The notes beneath the pieces are model-generated. The model did no database searches and was not told the origin of the DNA. It saw only the letters and a program-made list of their open reading frames with translations. This document shows, in pieces, positions 11,584-23,425 of a stretch of 64,000 nucleotides of DNA. Numbering within the stretch: position 1 is the stretch's first letter; each line of letters opens with the position of its first letter. Source of the DNA: Gentiana macrophylla (Eukaryota; Streptophyta; Magnoliopsida; Gentianales; Gentianaceae); the NCBI GenBank assembly GCA_026214975.1, contig JAOBSW010000084.1:1-64000 (forward strand), written 5' to 3'. Position numbers and translations under genes: made by a program.

Positions 11584-13500
11584 AGAATGATTTAACCCAA
11601 TTACCCATTAATCGACTCTAAAACACAAGAAAACCTGTTTGAAACCCGATAACCCGTAAAAAAAAAACCTTATTAAAAACCGATCATGGAATGAAAGTGT
11701 GGGGAGTTGGAATGGGAGTGGGGAGTTCAACATTCTACACTCCCTCTTCATATTTCCCAAAAACTAACCCACCCTCCTACAACTACCTCTCCCATAAAAA
11801 CTACCCCACTCCCACTCTTTATTTAAACTGCCTCACTCTTCCCCCCTCCTTTTACTTTCCACCGCCCACAAAAAAAAAAACCCACAAACGAACTCTCTCC
11901 TTCCTTCCACGATCTCCTCCCACAAAACCCTTCCATGACCTGCTTCCTAACCTCCAACTCCTTTTCTAACACGATAAAAAACCGTCAAACGACATCTCCC
12001 ATTTATCTCACGTCTCATGTTCTCACATTTTCTATTTCTCTCCCGATAAATTGAACAAATCACTACAAAATAACCTAATCCTCCTCTATGAAAATTTTCA
12101 TGTCTTTCATGTTGTTTTCTTCGAATTCATCCACGGACCAAGGTGTCTGATTGAGAATATGAACTCCATGGAGTAATCCGACGCATTGAACAGGAATTTT
12201 GATGATTCTGCCATAAGAATTTCTCTATTCATAACTCATGTTGTTATCAATGGATTTTTTAAACGGCGGGTTACGATGATATGGAACGTACGCTTGGAGT
12301 TGGAGGTTGTCCATTCACCTACATTGGGAGGAAGTTAGCTTCTTTTTTATTTTTCTGAAATGATAAATCTGTCATTTTTTATGCCTCACATAAGTTTCTG
12401 TGTTGTTTTACTAAAATATGCATCAATTGTTCATCTTGCTGGGATTTGTATGCTAAACTGTTGAAAGTCATAGGTATATCACTTTGTTTTCCTCCTTAAA
12501 AATAGCTAATTTTGTTGTTTTTTGCTTTTTCCACTGATTTTGTTTTCATCTGAAAGGAAAATGAGTATTATTGAATCATCAAATTGTTTTGTTTCTGTAA
12601 TTTCAGTTTACCTCTCACAACATGTGATTGTTTCACCTAATATGCGTCAATTGTTGATCTATGCAAAATGATTTATTTTCAAGTTTTCACCATATGGGGG
12701 TTTATTGTTTTAAATACTCAATAACTTTGACAGATCCCTCTTAAGTGTATCGTAGCTAGCTGCTTTGGGCATAAACTTCTTAAGTGGATTTTTTGATGAT
12801 TAAGTACTAGCATTGATGGGAACAAGTGGACGGTTGATCTTTTACAGTGCAGGAGCCGAGCTAGAAAGAATCCCGATTCGGATTTATTGCATGTGAATTT
12901 AACCCTATGATTTCACCCGACAATAAACTCAGGTGAGCACTGCAATTTTTTCTGTCATTGTTTCATAATCTTATTATATCAAGTATCCAACCTAATATCC
13001 TATGATTTCAAGTATTTTAGCGGATGATGTGTTACAGATTTGTGTGACAATGACTAGGCATGTATCAAATTTCTATTTAAATCTTGGTTACACAAGGATG
13101 TCTTAACTTACATCATGTTTGATTGCTGACCATTAGGCCTGCATTCTACCTTTGTTCGCCAATTGCTTAAATTTTTAGCTCTCCCCCTATAGGCAAGATT
13201 CTTCTATCTTATTTAAAGACAATTTTTGGCTGATAAGATATATGTTTTTTATGGTGATGTTTTTTGTCGGTGTTTGATTTGTGTGCACATTCATGCTATA
13301 GCGCTCTCTGTTTAATAGCCACAATAAGATTTGTGTTTCTTATGGTGCTTCTCTAGACTTGCAATATTGTTGTTCTGTATGATTTAAATAAAGTGTCATT
13401 TTTTTTTCCAATTTTTATGATTACTAACGGTGTTAATTTTCGAATAATAACAGGGGACTGGATGTGTTTCCCTTTGAATAGGTTGCCGGGTTATGCCGAA

Positions 13501-14554
13501 CATGCATATAAATCACTTTGGAGAACTTGAACGATTTTGTTTACGGTAATTTGAGTACGTAAGTCTGAACCATTATTTGAACATAAATGAACCATTTTCA
13601 TCTAGCTTGATGGCCATGTTCGAAAGTCATTTGACGAGCTTATGACAACATATATGTCTTTCATGCTGCACAAAAGCAGTTGAAAAACAATTGAAAACAT
13701 GCCTGTAAGTTTTCGTTTATGTTGCTGGCACTATTTAGTAAAATAACCATGTTAAATTCAATTGCGTGGAATCTCTGTGTCATCTTCCTATTCTTTGTTC
13801 TGTTAGGGTGTTAGGTGTATGCGGGTTGCCAGGGGCATTGCTTCTGTTGGTCTTTATGTTCCTGGTGGAACTGTTGTTTTACCTTCTACAGCTCTGATGC
13901 TTTCAGTTGTATGGTGATTCAATCATATGCTATTTCTTCTGCTTACATCATAATTTATTCCCGTGCTTTCTTGGTCTTTTTGTGCATTGACTTGAAACAC
14001 TGTTATTCTTCCAACTGGCTCCTCAGATTGCTGGGTGCAAAACTGTTGTATTTGCAACTCCCCTGTCTCAATATGGAAGTATTCGCAAGGTAGTCCATGT
14101 CATTTTTCTGTTTTTTCTAATCTGAATCTTTTATTATACAATCCTTGATTGCAAATTATAGGAGGTGCTCTATTGCGCCAGAAAGGAAGGTGCCACTCAC
14201 ATCCTCAAAGCTGGAGTTGCTCAGGTCTGAATAAGCTACATGATCCTATTTCCGATTTTCGGCACATAGCTATATAATTTTTCTTTTAATACTATGTAGC
14301 TAGAAGAACTAACAAAGTGGCTGCAAATATAATCCATCGTTTCCTACATGTGCAGGCTATTTCTGCTATGGCTTGGGGAACAGAGTCTTGCCCTAAGGTA
14401 TACCTACACTTTTAAATGATCTTCACTACTCCTGTATTTGTTCATATAGAACCCTTCCATCTTTCTTGAGTTGCAATCGGTCCTGGGTTTGCATTTTTTC
14501 TTAAATTACCGTAAACAAAATCGTTCAAGCTCTCAAATGTAATTTATATGCATG
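13501..14554 (+). mobile_element. Pack-type unit: 55-bp inverted repeats around captured exons
   Basis: 13,501-13,555 and 14,500-14,554 are inverted copies of each other. Both contain GAACGATTTTGTTTACGG in one reading and CATGCATATAAAT at the outer end, with only a few differences over 55 bp. They enclose all five histidinol dehydrogenase exons and nothing else recognisable. Just outside the right arm, a 29-bp unit (TTATATGCA...GTTTTTGTCATTTT) is repeated twice, at 14,542-14,599. Terminal inverted repeats around an exon-intron fragment are the hallmark of Pack-MULE-like capture by a DNA transposon. No transposase or clear target duplication was seen, so the class is an inference. Confidence 0.5.
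13606..14397 (+). pseudogene. HISN8: Histidinol dehydrogenase gene fragment, five exons
   Basis: The intact enzyme oxidises L-histidinol to histidine, the last step of histidine synthesis, in plastids. Five consecutive exons with GT-AG introns can be read: 13,606-13,704 (VRKSFDE, then a DNIY/FHAAQK stretch with single-base indels), 13,807-13,908 ([28 protein letters not shown]), 14,027-14,089 (IAGCKTVVFATPLSQYG), 14,162-14,224 (EVLYCARKEGATHILKAG) and 14,356-14,397 (AISAMAWGTESCPK). The next family segment (FGPGNQ) and the whole catalytic C-terminal half are missing, as is the N-terminus. The three residues usually found between LMLSV and IAGCK are lost at the exon 2 donor. Exon order and phases are correct, so this is a genomic capture and not a retrocopy. 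Confidence 0.85.
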
Positions 14555-16241
14555 TTTTTGTCATTTTTACTTATATGCACGTTTTTGTCATTTTGGTGGG
14601 GAACAGAAATAGACCACTGCCCATTCGCAAGCTGCCTTACATCACCCGGATTCATGGATGTCCAAGATTCATGGTTGATGGAGACTTTTCTTAGGAAACG
14701 TTACGTCTTTACTAATCAAGTGTGGTGTTTGGTTTTCTCATCACATGTTGGTCAAGGTTATAATTCTCCTTATGTTTTTTCTGCAATTCGATTAGTGGAT
14801 ATGTTACTTTGATTTTTACCACGATTATTAGATTTGTTACTTTAATCTATAGGGATTTACATTTCCCAACTCAGCCGCTATACCTGACAGAAGGTTATTT
14901 CTTTATTCACTGATATTTTAGAGGGATTCATTTTAACGTGCGACATCTGTTTTTGGTTGTTCTTTACACCTATTCAGTAATTCTGCGGTTGTGGGATATA
15001 GAGGAAATAGAAGTTCATGAAAGGTGTAGCCTTTATCAATGAGTAATTATTGCATTATTTTTTTCTCATTCCAATTTTGATTTGGATTTGACTATATCTT
15101 ACACATTTTTAGAAGAGTCTTTCTATTTTTTTATTTTTATTTTGGTATGCAAGTTGCTACTTTATTTTTGTGCCGGTGAGAAGCTAATATGTAGCAACAT
15201 TGTTGGCACTACATTTGATGAAGACGATGACGACGATACAAGGTATAGGAGTATTTACGGGATCCAGATCATAGTTATTTTTTATTTTCGTAAATTTCAA
15301 ATCATTTTGTGGTATGGTTGGATTCTTTTATTTTTGGGCAATCAGGACAAATTTTTTTTTAATCATGTCTTATACTGTTGTATATTGTTTCTCAGAAAAT
15401 TGACTATATTTTAGTATTACACCTGTGCAGATTGAGTTGTCTTCACGCGTGAGGTAACATTGTAGTGTTTTTGTTCTTATATTGTTCTTATTTTTATTTA
15501 TTGGGTGGGCAGCTTTTTTTTGATATGTTGCTTACAAGCTACTTCCAATTTGGGACAAAATTTATAATACAACAAGAGTTTTGGGTGATACCAAGTGAAG
15601 GGTGCGAGATGCTGTTTAAATTTACCTTCACACATAGTGGTGTTGTGAGGTGTGAGTTGACACATATCAACCTTCCACTTGTATCCTTCACAAATACATG
15701 TTGTACAATAAGTCGCCTCGCCAATTGGAGGGTGCAACTCGAATCGGTATCTCAAAGAAATTGTGCGGACAAAATATTTATCAGCATTATATCCGAATAT
15801 GAACAAGTTTTTTATGATTCCCCAGTGGAGGTTGGGATGATGACAACCGTGTGATGCTTTATGCGTTATATGTTTCGGGTCTAAATGAATTACGGGTTAC
15901 ACCTCAGTAGCTTTTCTACCTACCTATTTTATTTCTACATATAAATGACGATAATGGTTTTATTTTTCACCTGTCTATTTCTGTTTCTACCTGAAGTTGA
16001 GGAATATTGATTTGATTATTTTTGTGTGTTTGCTAACACTTGAAGAGGAATACACGCCATTTAGCTGTTGTATTGTGTATATAAGTGTGTATGAATGAGA
16101 AAAGGGGTGCTTAAAACTCAGAGTATTATGTTATATATTCATCAAAATATTTATCTTAGCATACACGTGTTACTTTGGTTTTTTTTAATATCATTTTTAA
16201 ATTTAATCATTTTCGCATAGATAAGACGTGTTTTCCTACTA

Positions 16242-16242
<1 letters not shown>
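14555..16242 (+). other. Right part of the insertion, unidentified
   Basis: An open frame of 129 codons covers 15,465-15,854. The overlapping frame from 15,818 reads SGGWDDDNRVMLYALYVSG and stops at 15,910, which suggests a frameshifted exon end. The minus strand also has a 102-codon frame (15,498-15,806), so strand cannot be decided from openness alone. 15,205-15,245 encodes an aspartate run (DEDDDDD). I do not recognise any of these. Confidence 0.3.
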
Positions 16243-16302
<60 letters not shown>

Positions 16303-17556
16303 TCTTATATTAATATTTGTAATACTATTAATTAAATTCAAGACAATCCAAAGTGTATCTTATACACACACAAATTGCGCTCCATATGCCAATAAATTGG
16401 CATCCGGAATATTCTTTAATTAATATAATATTATTAATATCTTGTATTTAATTTATTCATAATAAATAAATACCACCATATTAATTTACCACTATAACCT
16501 TTATAGCCTCGAGATAAACTTTCCTTATTTGGTTATCATCTACAACCACATTTTAATCCGGCTAGATGTTTTATGTGTGTGACCCGATAGGCTTCCGAAT
16601 ATGTTGGCCGTAGACACAAAGTGCAAATTACTTAAAATGCCCTTCATGCCTAACGATCACGGGATAGCGCCTAAAGAACACACCGTGACTTCTAATCATC
16701 GGAAGAGTCAAATGCAATGACTACTACCTTTCATGTGAAACAGCTATCGTGTAACTTACAATCCTATCGTAATAATATCCATACGGTCGTTAGTCGAGTG
16801 TCAAAACATCAACGATCAGATCTTATAACTGATATCATGCTCTCTCAAGTAACACATTTACTCCCACTTTGCAAAGATTCACGAGAGTAAGACATTCCTT
16901 ATAAGAAGGCCATTTCGGATATTCGATCCCAATCATAGGATACGCGATTCCCGGACGACCAATCATGTATACTCCGTGATGCTTCAAGATCATACCCAAT
17001 CACTACCGCATGATCGCCTGCGTGGCTGTGGGAAACCTCAATAGTGTCAAAGCATGACAATCCACACCGTGATGCCATGAAGACTCCGGTCAAAAGGATA
17101 ATTACACAACCGCCACATAGCGTGACACTTATCCGTAAACGGGTCGCCTAACGACGCATTCTCTAATACACGCCCACGCATACCCAAGTGTCTCTACACT
17201 TTGGTAGACGAGATCTATCCTCGCTTCTTAAAGATGTAAGACATCTAATACGTGCTAGTCCGCTTATACTATCAATGCCCTGCTTAATAGTACATCACCT
17301 GTAGACATTTAAGTATCAAACTTATTAAAGTGATTAGAGATCTCATCAACCATAATCGCTTATCATGGTTTCTCTATCACGCCTTAATACTAAGGACGTT
17401 ATCATATAACAATTCATAATTGGTTCTTTAAAAGAACATATATATGACAACATAAAAGCCATTTAATCTATGTATAAACATAAAGAAATAGTATAAATGA
17501 TCCGACCCGGTCGGATCCGGTCCAACCCGATTGGGTTTGGGACACTATTTCAAACA
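16243..17556 (-). repeat. 5' LTR of R1 copy A, outer part
   Basis: This begins in an (AT)n tract (16,243-16,298) and then matches 3,582-4,867 of the 3' LTR and, inverted, 35,318-36,600 of copy B. It ends with CAAACA at 17,556, the degraded minus-strand TGTTGAAATA start. The bases outside (TGAGT at 17,557-17,561) do not equal those outside the 3' LTR (GTGGT at 2,641-2,645), so no intact target duplication was recognised. Confidence 0.7.
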
Positions 17557-19740
17557 TGAGTAATCAGATTTCAAGGTCCAAGGTTGTTATTTATACATTC
17601 TTCAAGACAAAGCCGTGATAGCTTCAACCGCTCACTTTCCGATCTTAAGGACATAATAACCAACCTTTACTCATTGCACTAAGATATTTCACTTAACAGT
17701 CAACATCCGAACGTGTATGAAAAATCTCCGGCCCTACCTTCAAGCACTAGTGCTAAATGCCTCTATTTGTGAAGTGGGGTAAATGTAATTCACTCCTTAT
17801 CCACAAATTCATTGTGCATATTCTAGGTAGACTTATCGTTGTTACATAATAATGTAAACCGCTATTTTGCAACCGATATCTTAATTGAGTTAAGCGTTGT
17901 GTTGTAGCATATCAATAACTATACAAGACAAAGCCTATAGTTTAACCTTTCACCAAATCATTTCACTCGGAGGTAGGCCAAGCATTGGTGACAAAACCAT
18001 GCCATAGCTTATATCCGAGCATTGAATACTGCTTCTTTGGTAATATCGTAGAGATTCCTCCAAATATTTAGATAAACTAATCGGCGTTTCGAGTAGTCAT
18101 TAGACAAAAAAAAAGTATATCACTCAAAAGCTCCCACTAGCTTGTATCCTTCATAAGACCCCGAAAGTCAATATGAACAAGCTATGATACTTCTTTAGAT
18201 CTATTAACCTTTTCTTAATTGAAAGGTAACTTAGTCATTTTTCCTTTGAGATAGTGTTCTTAGACTGGGAGATAGGAATCACCCTTAGCCAGTCTTAAGA
18301 TCTTATCGTTAGGATATATGCACCAATTAATAGATGTTGAAGAATCGTTATCAAAATACGGAAACCATTTGCCTTAATAGTTTATGATGTGTTACATATA
18401 CGTTTTCAGCATAACTTAGTGGTTCTGACTTTATCAGACAAAAGTCCGTGTCTCGGAATCGTACACAAATGTCATATTCACTTTCTTTAAGGCAACTATA
18501 TTATCGATGTGAAAGTGAATCTATTTTTTCCAACAAATCAAGAAACAGAAATTAGATTTTGCGATATTCAAGGATTAAAATCCAAATTTATTTCCTTATA
18601 TCACTCCCACTATCTTAAATAAATAATCGCCGCTGTCTACTCTTCATCATGAATGCCCAAACTATCTTGTTCTCATAAAAGAACTTCAGCTTCCGAGTCA
18701 AAATTGCTCGGTTAAGAAAGTCTCTAAGGATTCATAGGTTAGTAATCCGAAGTCACTTTCCTTATCCTATACTTTTTTGTATTAATATTTCGGTTTAGCC
18801 TTTACCTTATTTAGTTTAGATGACTTGCGCTTGTAGACATTTACCTTCCCATTCTTGGCTTTCTTTAAAGGAAATGGCCACTTAACTAAAGATTCATTTG
18901 AGTGGACACTACTCGTGAACTGTGGATGTCCAAAGGAGATTGATGTCAAATCATTCTCGTCATCTTTGAACTAATTTTAATTTGTCTCTCGCTCAGCACG
19001 AGTGACAGCAGTCACATCAATGTCACTTAAGTTTGTAGGCTCAAGAGGAACATCCTCTTCCGAAGAATTAATTTGCATTCTCGATTATCGAGTTTAACGC
19101 TCTTGTTACTTTTCCACTTTTACTAAGTCATCATCACCAATTTATCGTGTTTAGCAGCTTTAGATACCTTGAGATGATATGTAGTTGTAAAATAAATTAT
19201 GACGGAAATATAAATCAAATCATACACCACAACATATTATAATATTAGGAATAATAAACGTGATGTCATGAATGCAGTTTATCCTACCATTCCAAAGATT
19301 TAATCTCACACCTACAGTGTCGCCGACGGGTAGGTCAAAGAGGTGATGATTAAATTGAGATATCTCTCTCTCAACAATTAATCGGGAATCGACATCCCTA
19401 TTTAATTGTTGATTACCTTCCTTTCACCAAGATATTTCCAAAAATATCCTTTAGAGTGTGACCTACTATTTCAAATTTTAAAGTAGACCCCGAGTATGCC
19501 GCCGAAGGGTAGGTCAGTGACCCGACGAGTACTCAAAATCCTATCCTTTCGAAACCAAGCCTTGAATTTTGATAGCGGTGAAGGTCATCCGAAGGGCAAT
19601 AAATCAAAGCGGCACGAGGCGTCACCATTCTCTCACGGTGCTTGTGTCAACAGTAGAGGCCGAGGGGTCGGTTGTCACCTTCCCTTCTCCCACATGTTAT
19701 TTTGAAAAATAGGTAGTCTTATTAGGATTTTTAGAATTTC
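17557..19740 (-). other. Decayed repeat DNA, no readable domain
   Basis: No convincing frame is present. CTCCCACTAG-type motifs (18,126 and similar at 18,604), which also occur in the R1 interior (8,402), suggest a minus-strand Copia interior. The plus-strand frame at 19,496-19,705 crosses GGGTAGGTCA/CGACG motifs like those of the 8.5-kb block and is probably not a gene. Confidence 0.3.
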
Positions 19741-19742
19741 TT

Positions 19743-20240
19743 AATCATCCGGAAAACAATAAATCATGAATAGTTAAATTAATCCTTCTAATAGTTCATC
19801 GGTTCCAAATACCGCCTAACTAGGGTCACTTATTCACGATTTTCCAATTTTATGGATTTATTAAAATTCCTCGTGTAGACGCTTACACAATTAAAATTCA
19901 CCAAGATTTTATAATCCCAATACATTAGGACTTTATGAATTTTCTACCAGATCGAAAAACAATAAATCATAAATTTAAAGCTCCCACTAGTTTATCGGTT
20001 CCAAATACCGCCTAACTAGAGACACTATATTCATGATTTTCCAATTTGTCGATTATTAAGAAATCTCTTGTGTAGTCACTACACAACAAAAATTCACAAA
20101 AGAATTTTTAGTCCTAATATTGTCATGATAAACTTTTAGGATCGAGAATTTTATCTCAATAATTTGAATACAATAAATCTTGAAAAGCAATCACCAACTT
20201 ATCGGTATTAAACCCCGATCGAGCTTTTAACCGAAGTTCA
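19743..20240. repeat. Tandem repeat, about 205-211-bp units
   Basis: The string ACAATAAATC followed by TGAA or TAAA recurs near 19,756, 19,967 and 20,171. The first two occurrences are followed by the same CGGTTCCAAATACCGCCTAAC segment split over 19,800 and 19,998, and by GATTTTCCAATTT. A weaker fourth copy may start at 19,600. Units differ by many small changes. Confidence 0.55.
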
Positions 20241-20311
20241 CCGAACGGTGTTGGGATTGGCTAAGCCGATTCGCCCTCTTCTTTGGTTCATATACGATTC
20301 TTTGGATGAAT

Positions 20312-20510
20312 TGGGCTAAGGCTGCCCCATTTAACCGAAACTCGCCGGATAGCTTGACCTTGCCGGACCCCCGACGCTAACGTCGCACGAGTGCGGGTGC
20401 TGGGTTGAAAATCGGGCTAAGGTTGACCCATTGAGCCTAAGCTCGCCGGATAGCTTGACCTTGCCGGACCCCTGAGGCTAACCCCGCACTTGGTCGGACA
20501 AGTCGAGTCG
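20312..20510. repeat. GC-rich tandem duplication, about 102-bp unit
   Basis: GGGCTAAGG at 20,312 and 20,414 starts two copies. Both contain CGCCGGATAGCTTGACCTT and then GCCGGACCCC. The block is markedly GC-richer than its surroundings. Confidence 0.6.
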
Positions 20511-21150
20511 GGCCAAGCCCCGCTGACCGCATCGAATCAATTTTGAACCTTTTGCTCGGTTGGTGTCCAACTTTTCCGGATTTTTTCAATTATTAAAATT
20601 CTTTCATGTAGTCACTACATAATTAAAATCTTCGAATAATTTTTGATCCCAAAATTATATTTACCGAGTAAATTTTATTTTATCATGTGAATTTTATATC
20701 CCGATAAAATTCTGTTCGTTTTAATTAATCACCTAAATTAATTACGTCTCATACATGCGTAATTAATATCACGATTAATTTTCTACATGTATGCATATGC
20801 TAGGAGTGGAATTCATGAATATGATGCATGACATGGTTATATCCATAAATAATCATCCAAGAAAATAAATGCGAAAAATAAACCAATCGAGATGGACCGT
20901 TGGTACTTCGTATCTAATCTATAAACTAAATAAATAAATAAATAAATAAACCCTAAGCTTAAAAGGTTTACTAATTATTTAATAGATCCAGCCGCCGCAC
21001 TGTTTAATAATTATCTGTTCCGTCCCTCTAACAAGTCGTCTCCTAGCCGAAGTTGGTCAAAGACTCTCCTTTCTACTACGTGGGTACTGGTTTGAATCCA
21101 AATGCTATATAATTTTTTTTGAAAAATCAAACTTTTCTCGAAAAATGCAT
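20511..21150. other. AT-rich stretch, nothing recognised
   Basis: It contains a (TAAA)n run at about 20,930-20,950 and a short minus-strand frame (21,011-21,232) that runs into the duplication that follows. I see no gene or element end here. Confidence 0.3.
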
Positions 21151-21529
21151 AAAACGGCATTGAAGGGGGGTCAAACTTGGGAAACCTTATTGAAGGGGGG
21201 TCGAACTTGGGTCTTGTATTTTCAGCTCTCATGTCTCCACCACTGTGACACCGATTTGATGTTGAAGGAAAGCTTCGACTTTAATTATATAGAACAGATA
21301 CGATAAAAATGCTACTATTGTTCTAGAAAATTAAAATTACGCATTGAAGGGTGTCAAACTTGGGAAACCGCGACAAGGGGTCGAACTTGGGTCTTGTATT
21401 TTCAGCTCTCACGCCTCCACCATGCGCCACCGATTTGATGTTGAAGGAAAGCTTCGACTTTAATTATATAGAATGATACGATAAATATGCTACTATTGTT
21501 CTAGAAAAATAAAATTACAATAATTTACA
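21151..21529. repeat. Tandem duplication, about 189-bp unit, two copies
   Basis: Both copies contain GTCAAACTTGGGAAACC, TCGAACTTGGGTCTTG, TATTTTCAGCTCTCA and CGATTTGATGTTGAAGG, ending with GCTACTATTGTTCTAGAAAA. Copy 1 is 21,151-21,340 and copy 2 is 21,341-21,529. They are very similar, so the duplication is fairly recent relative to the surrounding decay. Confidence 0.75.
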
Positions 21530-21759
21530 TAATTTCCTATACCCAAAAATTGGGTTTACAATATATCTAACGGTAAACAAGTACCAACCCCAATCCATCT
21601 CGCCAACCATAAACATTCAACCACGATTTATATAAAAACATATAAAAGATGCAATATTTATTCAATTCCACTTATTAATTAATTATGCAATCATGATCGC
21701 AAAATCGCTTTAACCTGGCCCGATACCACATGTCGGGTATACGAAACCCGAATCGGATC

Positions 21760-23425
21760 CGATCCATAATCGATCGCCGATTCGATTCACAAGACCGATC
21801 GAGACGCTTCGATCATGCACAACGGAATCTCATTTAATAAATTCGCATGCAATTTTACCACGATTCGATTTGCATAAATAATTAATCTAACTATAAGAAG
21901 GTTGAAGATTTACCTTATTAAAGAGGGATAGTAAATCGACAGATGGAGAAGCCACAATCTTCCGGATTGTATCTCCTAGCGACGACTACTGGACGTCGAT
22001 CCTCGCCGTAGAACCTCCTCGAATATGCACCTAGGTTTTTCTTCTCTTAATGACTAGAACGAGAAACTAATTTTTCTCTTCTTTTATTTGTGTGGCGCAA
22101 TATGTGTTTTTTTTAATTGTGCTAGGAGGAACTCTATTAATATAGGAAAATAACTAGTAAAAAGTTATCCTTTTCACACCACAATTACCTATTCCCACAA
22201 GGAAAGATATTTGTTAACACAATTATCTATTCCCATATGAATAGATATTTTTGCTAAAAAAAAGAGATAATTCCCAAAAATCAATCTCTTATTTTTCCAT
22301 TAATTATCCAACAAATAGATAATTAATTAATTACACATGTGACATAATCTAGGAAAATTTCTTCTCCTAATTTATCACTAATAATGGCGCCATTTACATC
22401 ATCATTTTAATAGAAAATGTATTTTCTATTTTACATATTAATTACCAAATAAATAATATTGCATATTCATTATAGACAAACTATTTAATTTATTCCCGTG
22501 GTTCCATAAAACGAAAAAAACACTCGCGTGTTAAGAGCCAACCCGGGACCATGGACTATACCAAGTAATAGCTACAATAAATTGAATAAAATATTTATCG
22601 AATGTAATATTTCTACTCAACTCATTAATTTCGAATTACACCACCATAAATCGGAAATCGAACTCTATCGATTATAGATATAACTTATTCTCAAAACGCC
22701 GAGTCGAGTCGATAAGTGTCCATTTATATAATAATTACATATAAACTAACCCTCCATAGACTATCCGTAATGAAGCGGGATTATTTCCGTAAACCTTCTT
22801 CATTACATCTCATCCTTATTTACCATTAACCCACTAGTGATCAATTAGTTCATAACCAATACGAACTCGGCCGATCGATCGCTTTCTAGGATTAACAAAT
22901 AAGGATTGTCTTTCTACTTCCCGCATGAAGGAATGGATTCCATATATGTGAGACACACACTTCTCACTCATTTCGTAATAGTGCCAACGTGAAAGTGAAT
23001 CGACCACGCCTCGTAGAGCGATCCTTAACGAACAAATCAAACCCAATCTCAAACAAGTAGAGTCTCAGAATCACTTTAGATTAAGGTTAATCCATATATG
23101 ATCATCTTGTGATTTAATAAGATTTCTCAATCACGGAATTATATGAGAAACTCAGATTAAATCGGTCCAAATTTTATATGACTCTCATCATATATAAATG
23201 CCTCACTTAGACACCCAATGTCGACGGTCCGATAAGACGGTCACACCATAAAGTGTTCTGGGCGCATTAATGGTGGTTTAATCAATAGACCCCATACTTT
23301 GATTAACTTCACCACGGACTAACATTTCAAGTGTATAACCATAAACTTAATCCTCATGTGTGACACACACTAAGTTATATGGCTACATATGATACGACTT
23401 GGGCTTTTCACGCTGGCACGATTGA
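21760..23425 (-). repeat. R2 LTR, minus-strand copy (left arm of palindrome)
   Basis: Read on the minus strand, the order is block C (23,425-23,065), block B (about 23,030-22,540), block A with TATA box (about 22,500-22,130) and block D (about 22,130-21,760). Blocks B, A and D recur in plus orientation at 23,425-25,060. Shared landmarks are GGTCCATGGTCCCCGGGTTGG (split; 22,537 and 24,286) and the GAGGAGGTTCTA segment (22,013 and 24,800). Outer ends are approximate. Confidence 0.65.

Larger units (their letters stand above)
11584..16242 (+). other. 4.66-kb gene-like insertion inside the R1 5' LTR
   Basis: The LTR reads 17,556 to 16,243 and then 11,583 to 10,836 on the minus strand, with this block in between and (AT)n on both sides. 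Base composition and intron-like T-rich stretches differ from the flanks. 11,690-12,070 is strongly pyrimidine-rich on the plus strand, like a 5' leader. 13,606-14,397 holds histidinol dehydrogenase exons. 12,840-12,930, 14,600-14,700 and 15,465-15,910 look partly coding, but I could not identify them. I could not define terminal repeats of the whole block. Confidence 0.55.

Noticed and set aside
11384..11608. 74-codon minus-strand frame
   Set aside because: It is the (AT)n tract translated as repeated tyrosine-isoleucine; not a gene.
14600..14700. Possible next histidinol dehydrogenase exon after 14,397
   Set aside because: None of the frames reads the expected FGPGNQ segment; the open stretch encodes an unrelated sequence.
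11564..16242. Helitron ends for the insertion (TC at 11,564, CTAAG at 16,238-16,242)
   Set aside because: The 3' end does not match CTRR followed by T, and no GC-rich hairpin lies just upstream; the (AT)n context makes matches cheap.
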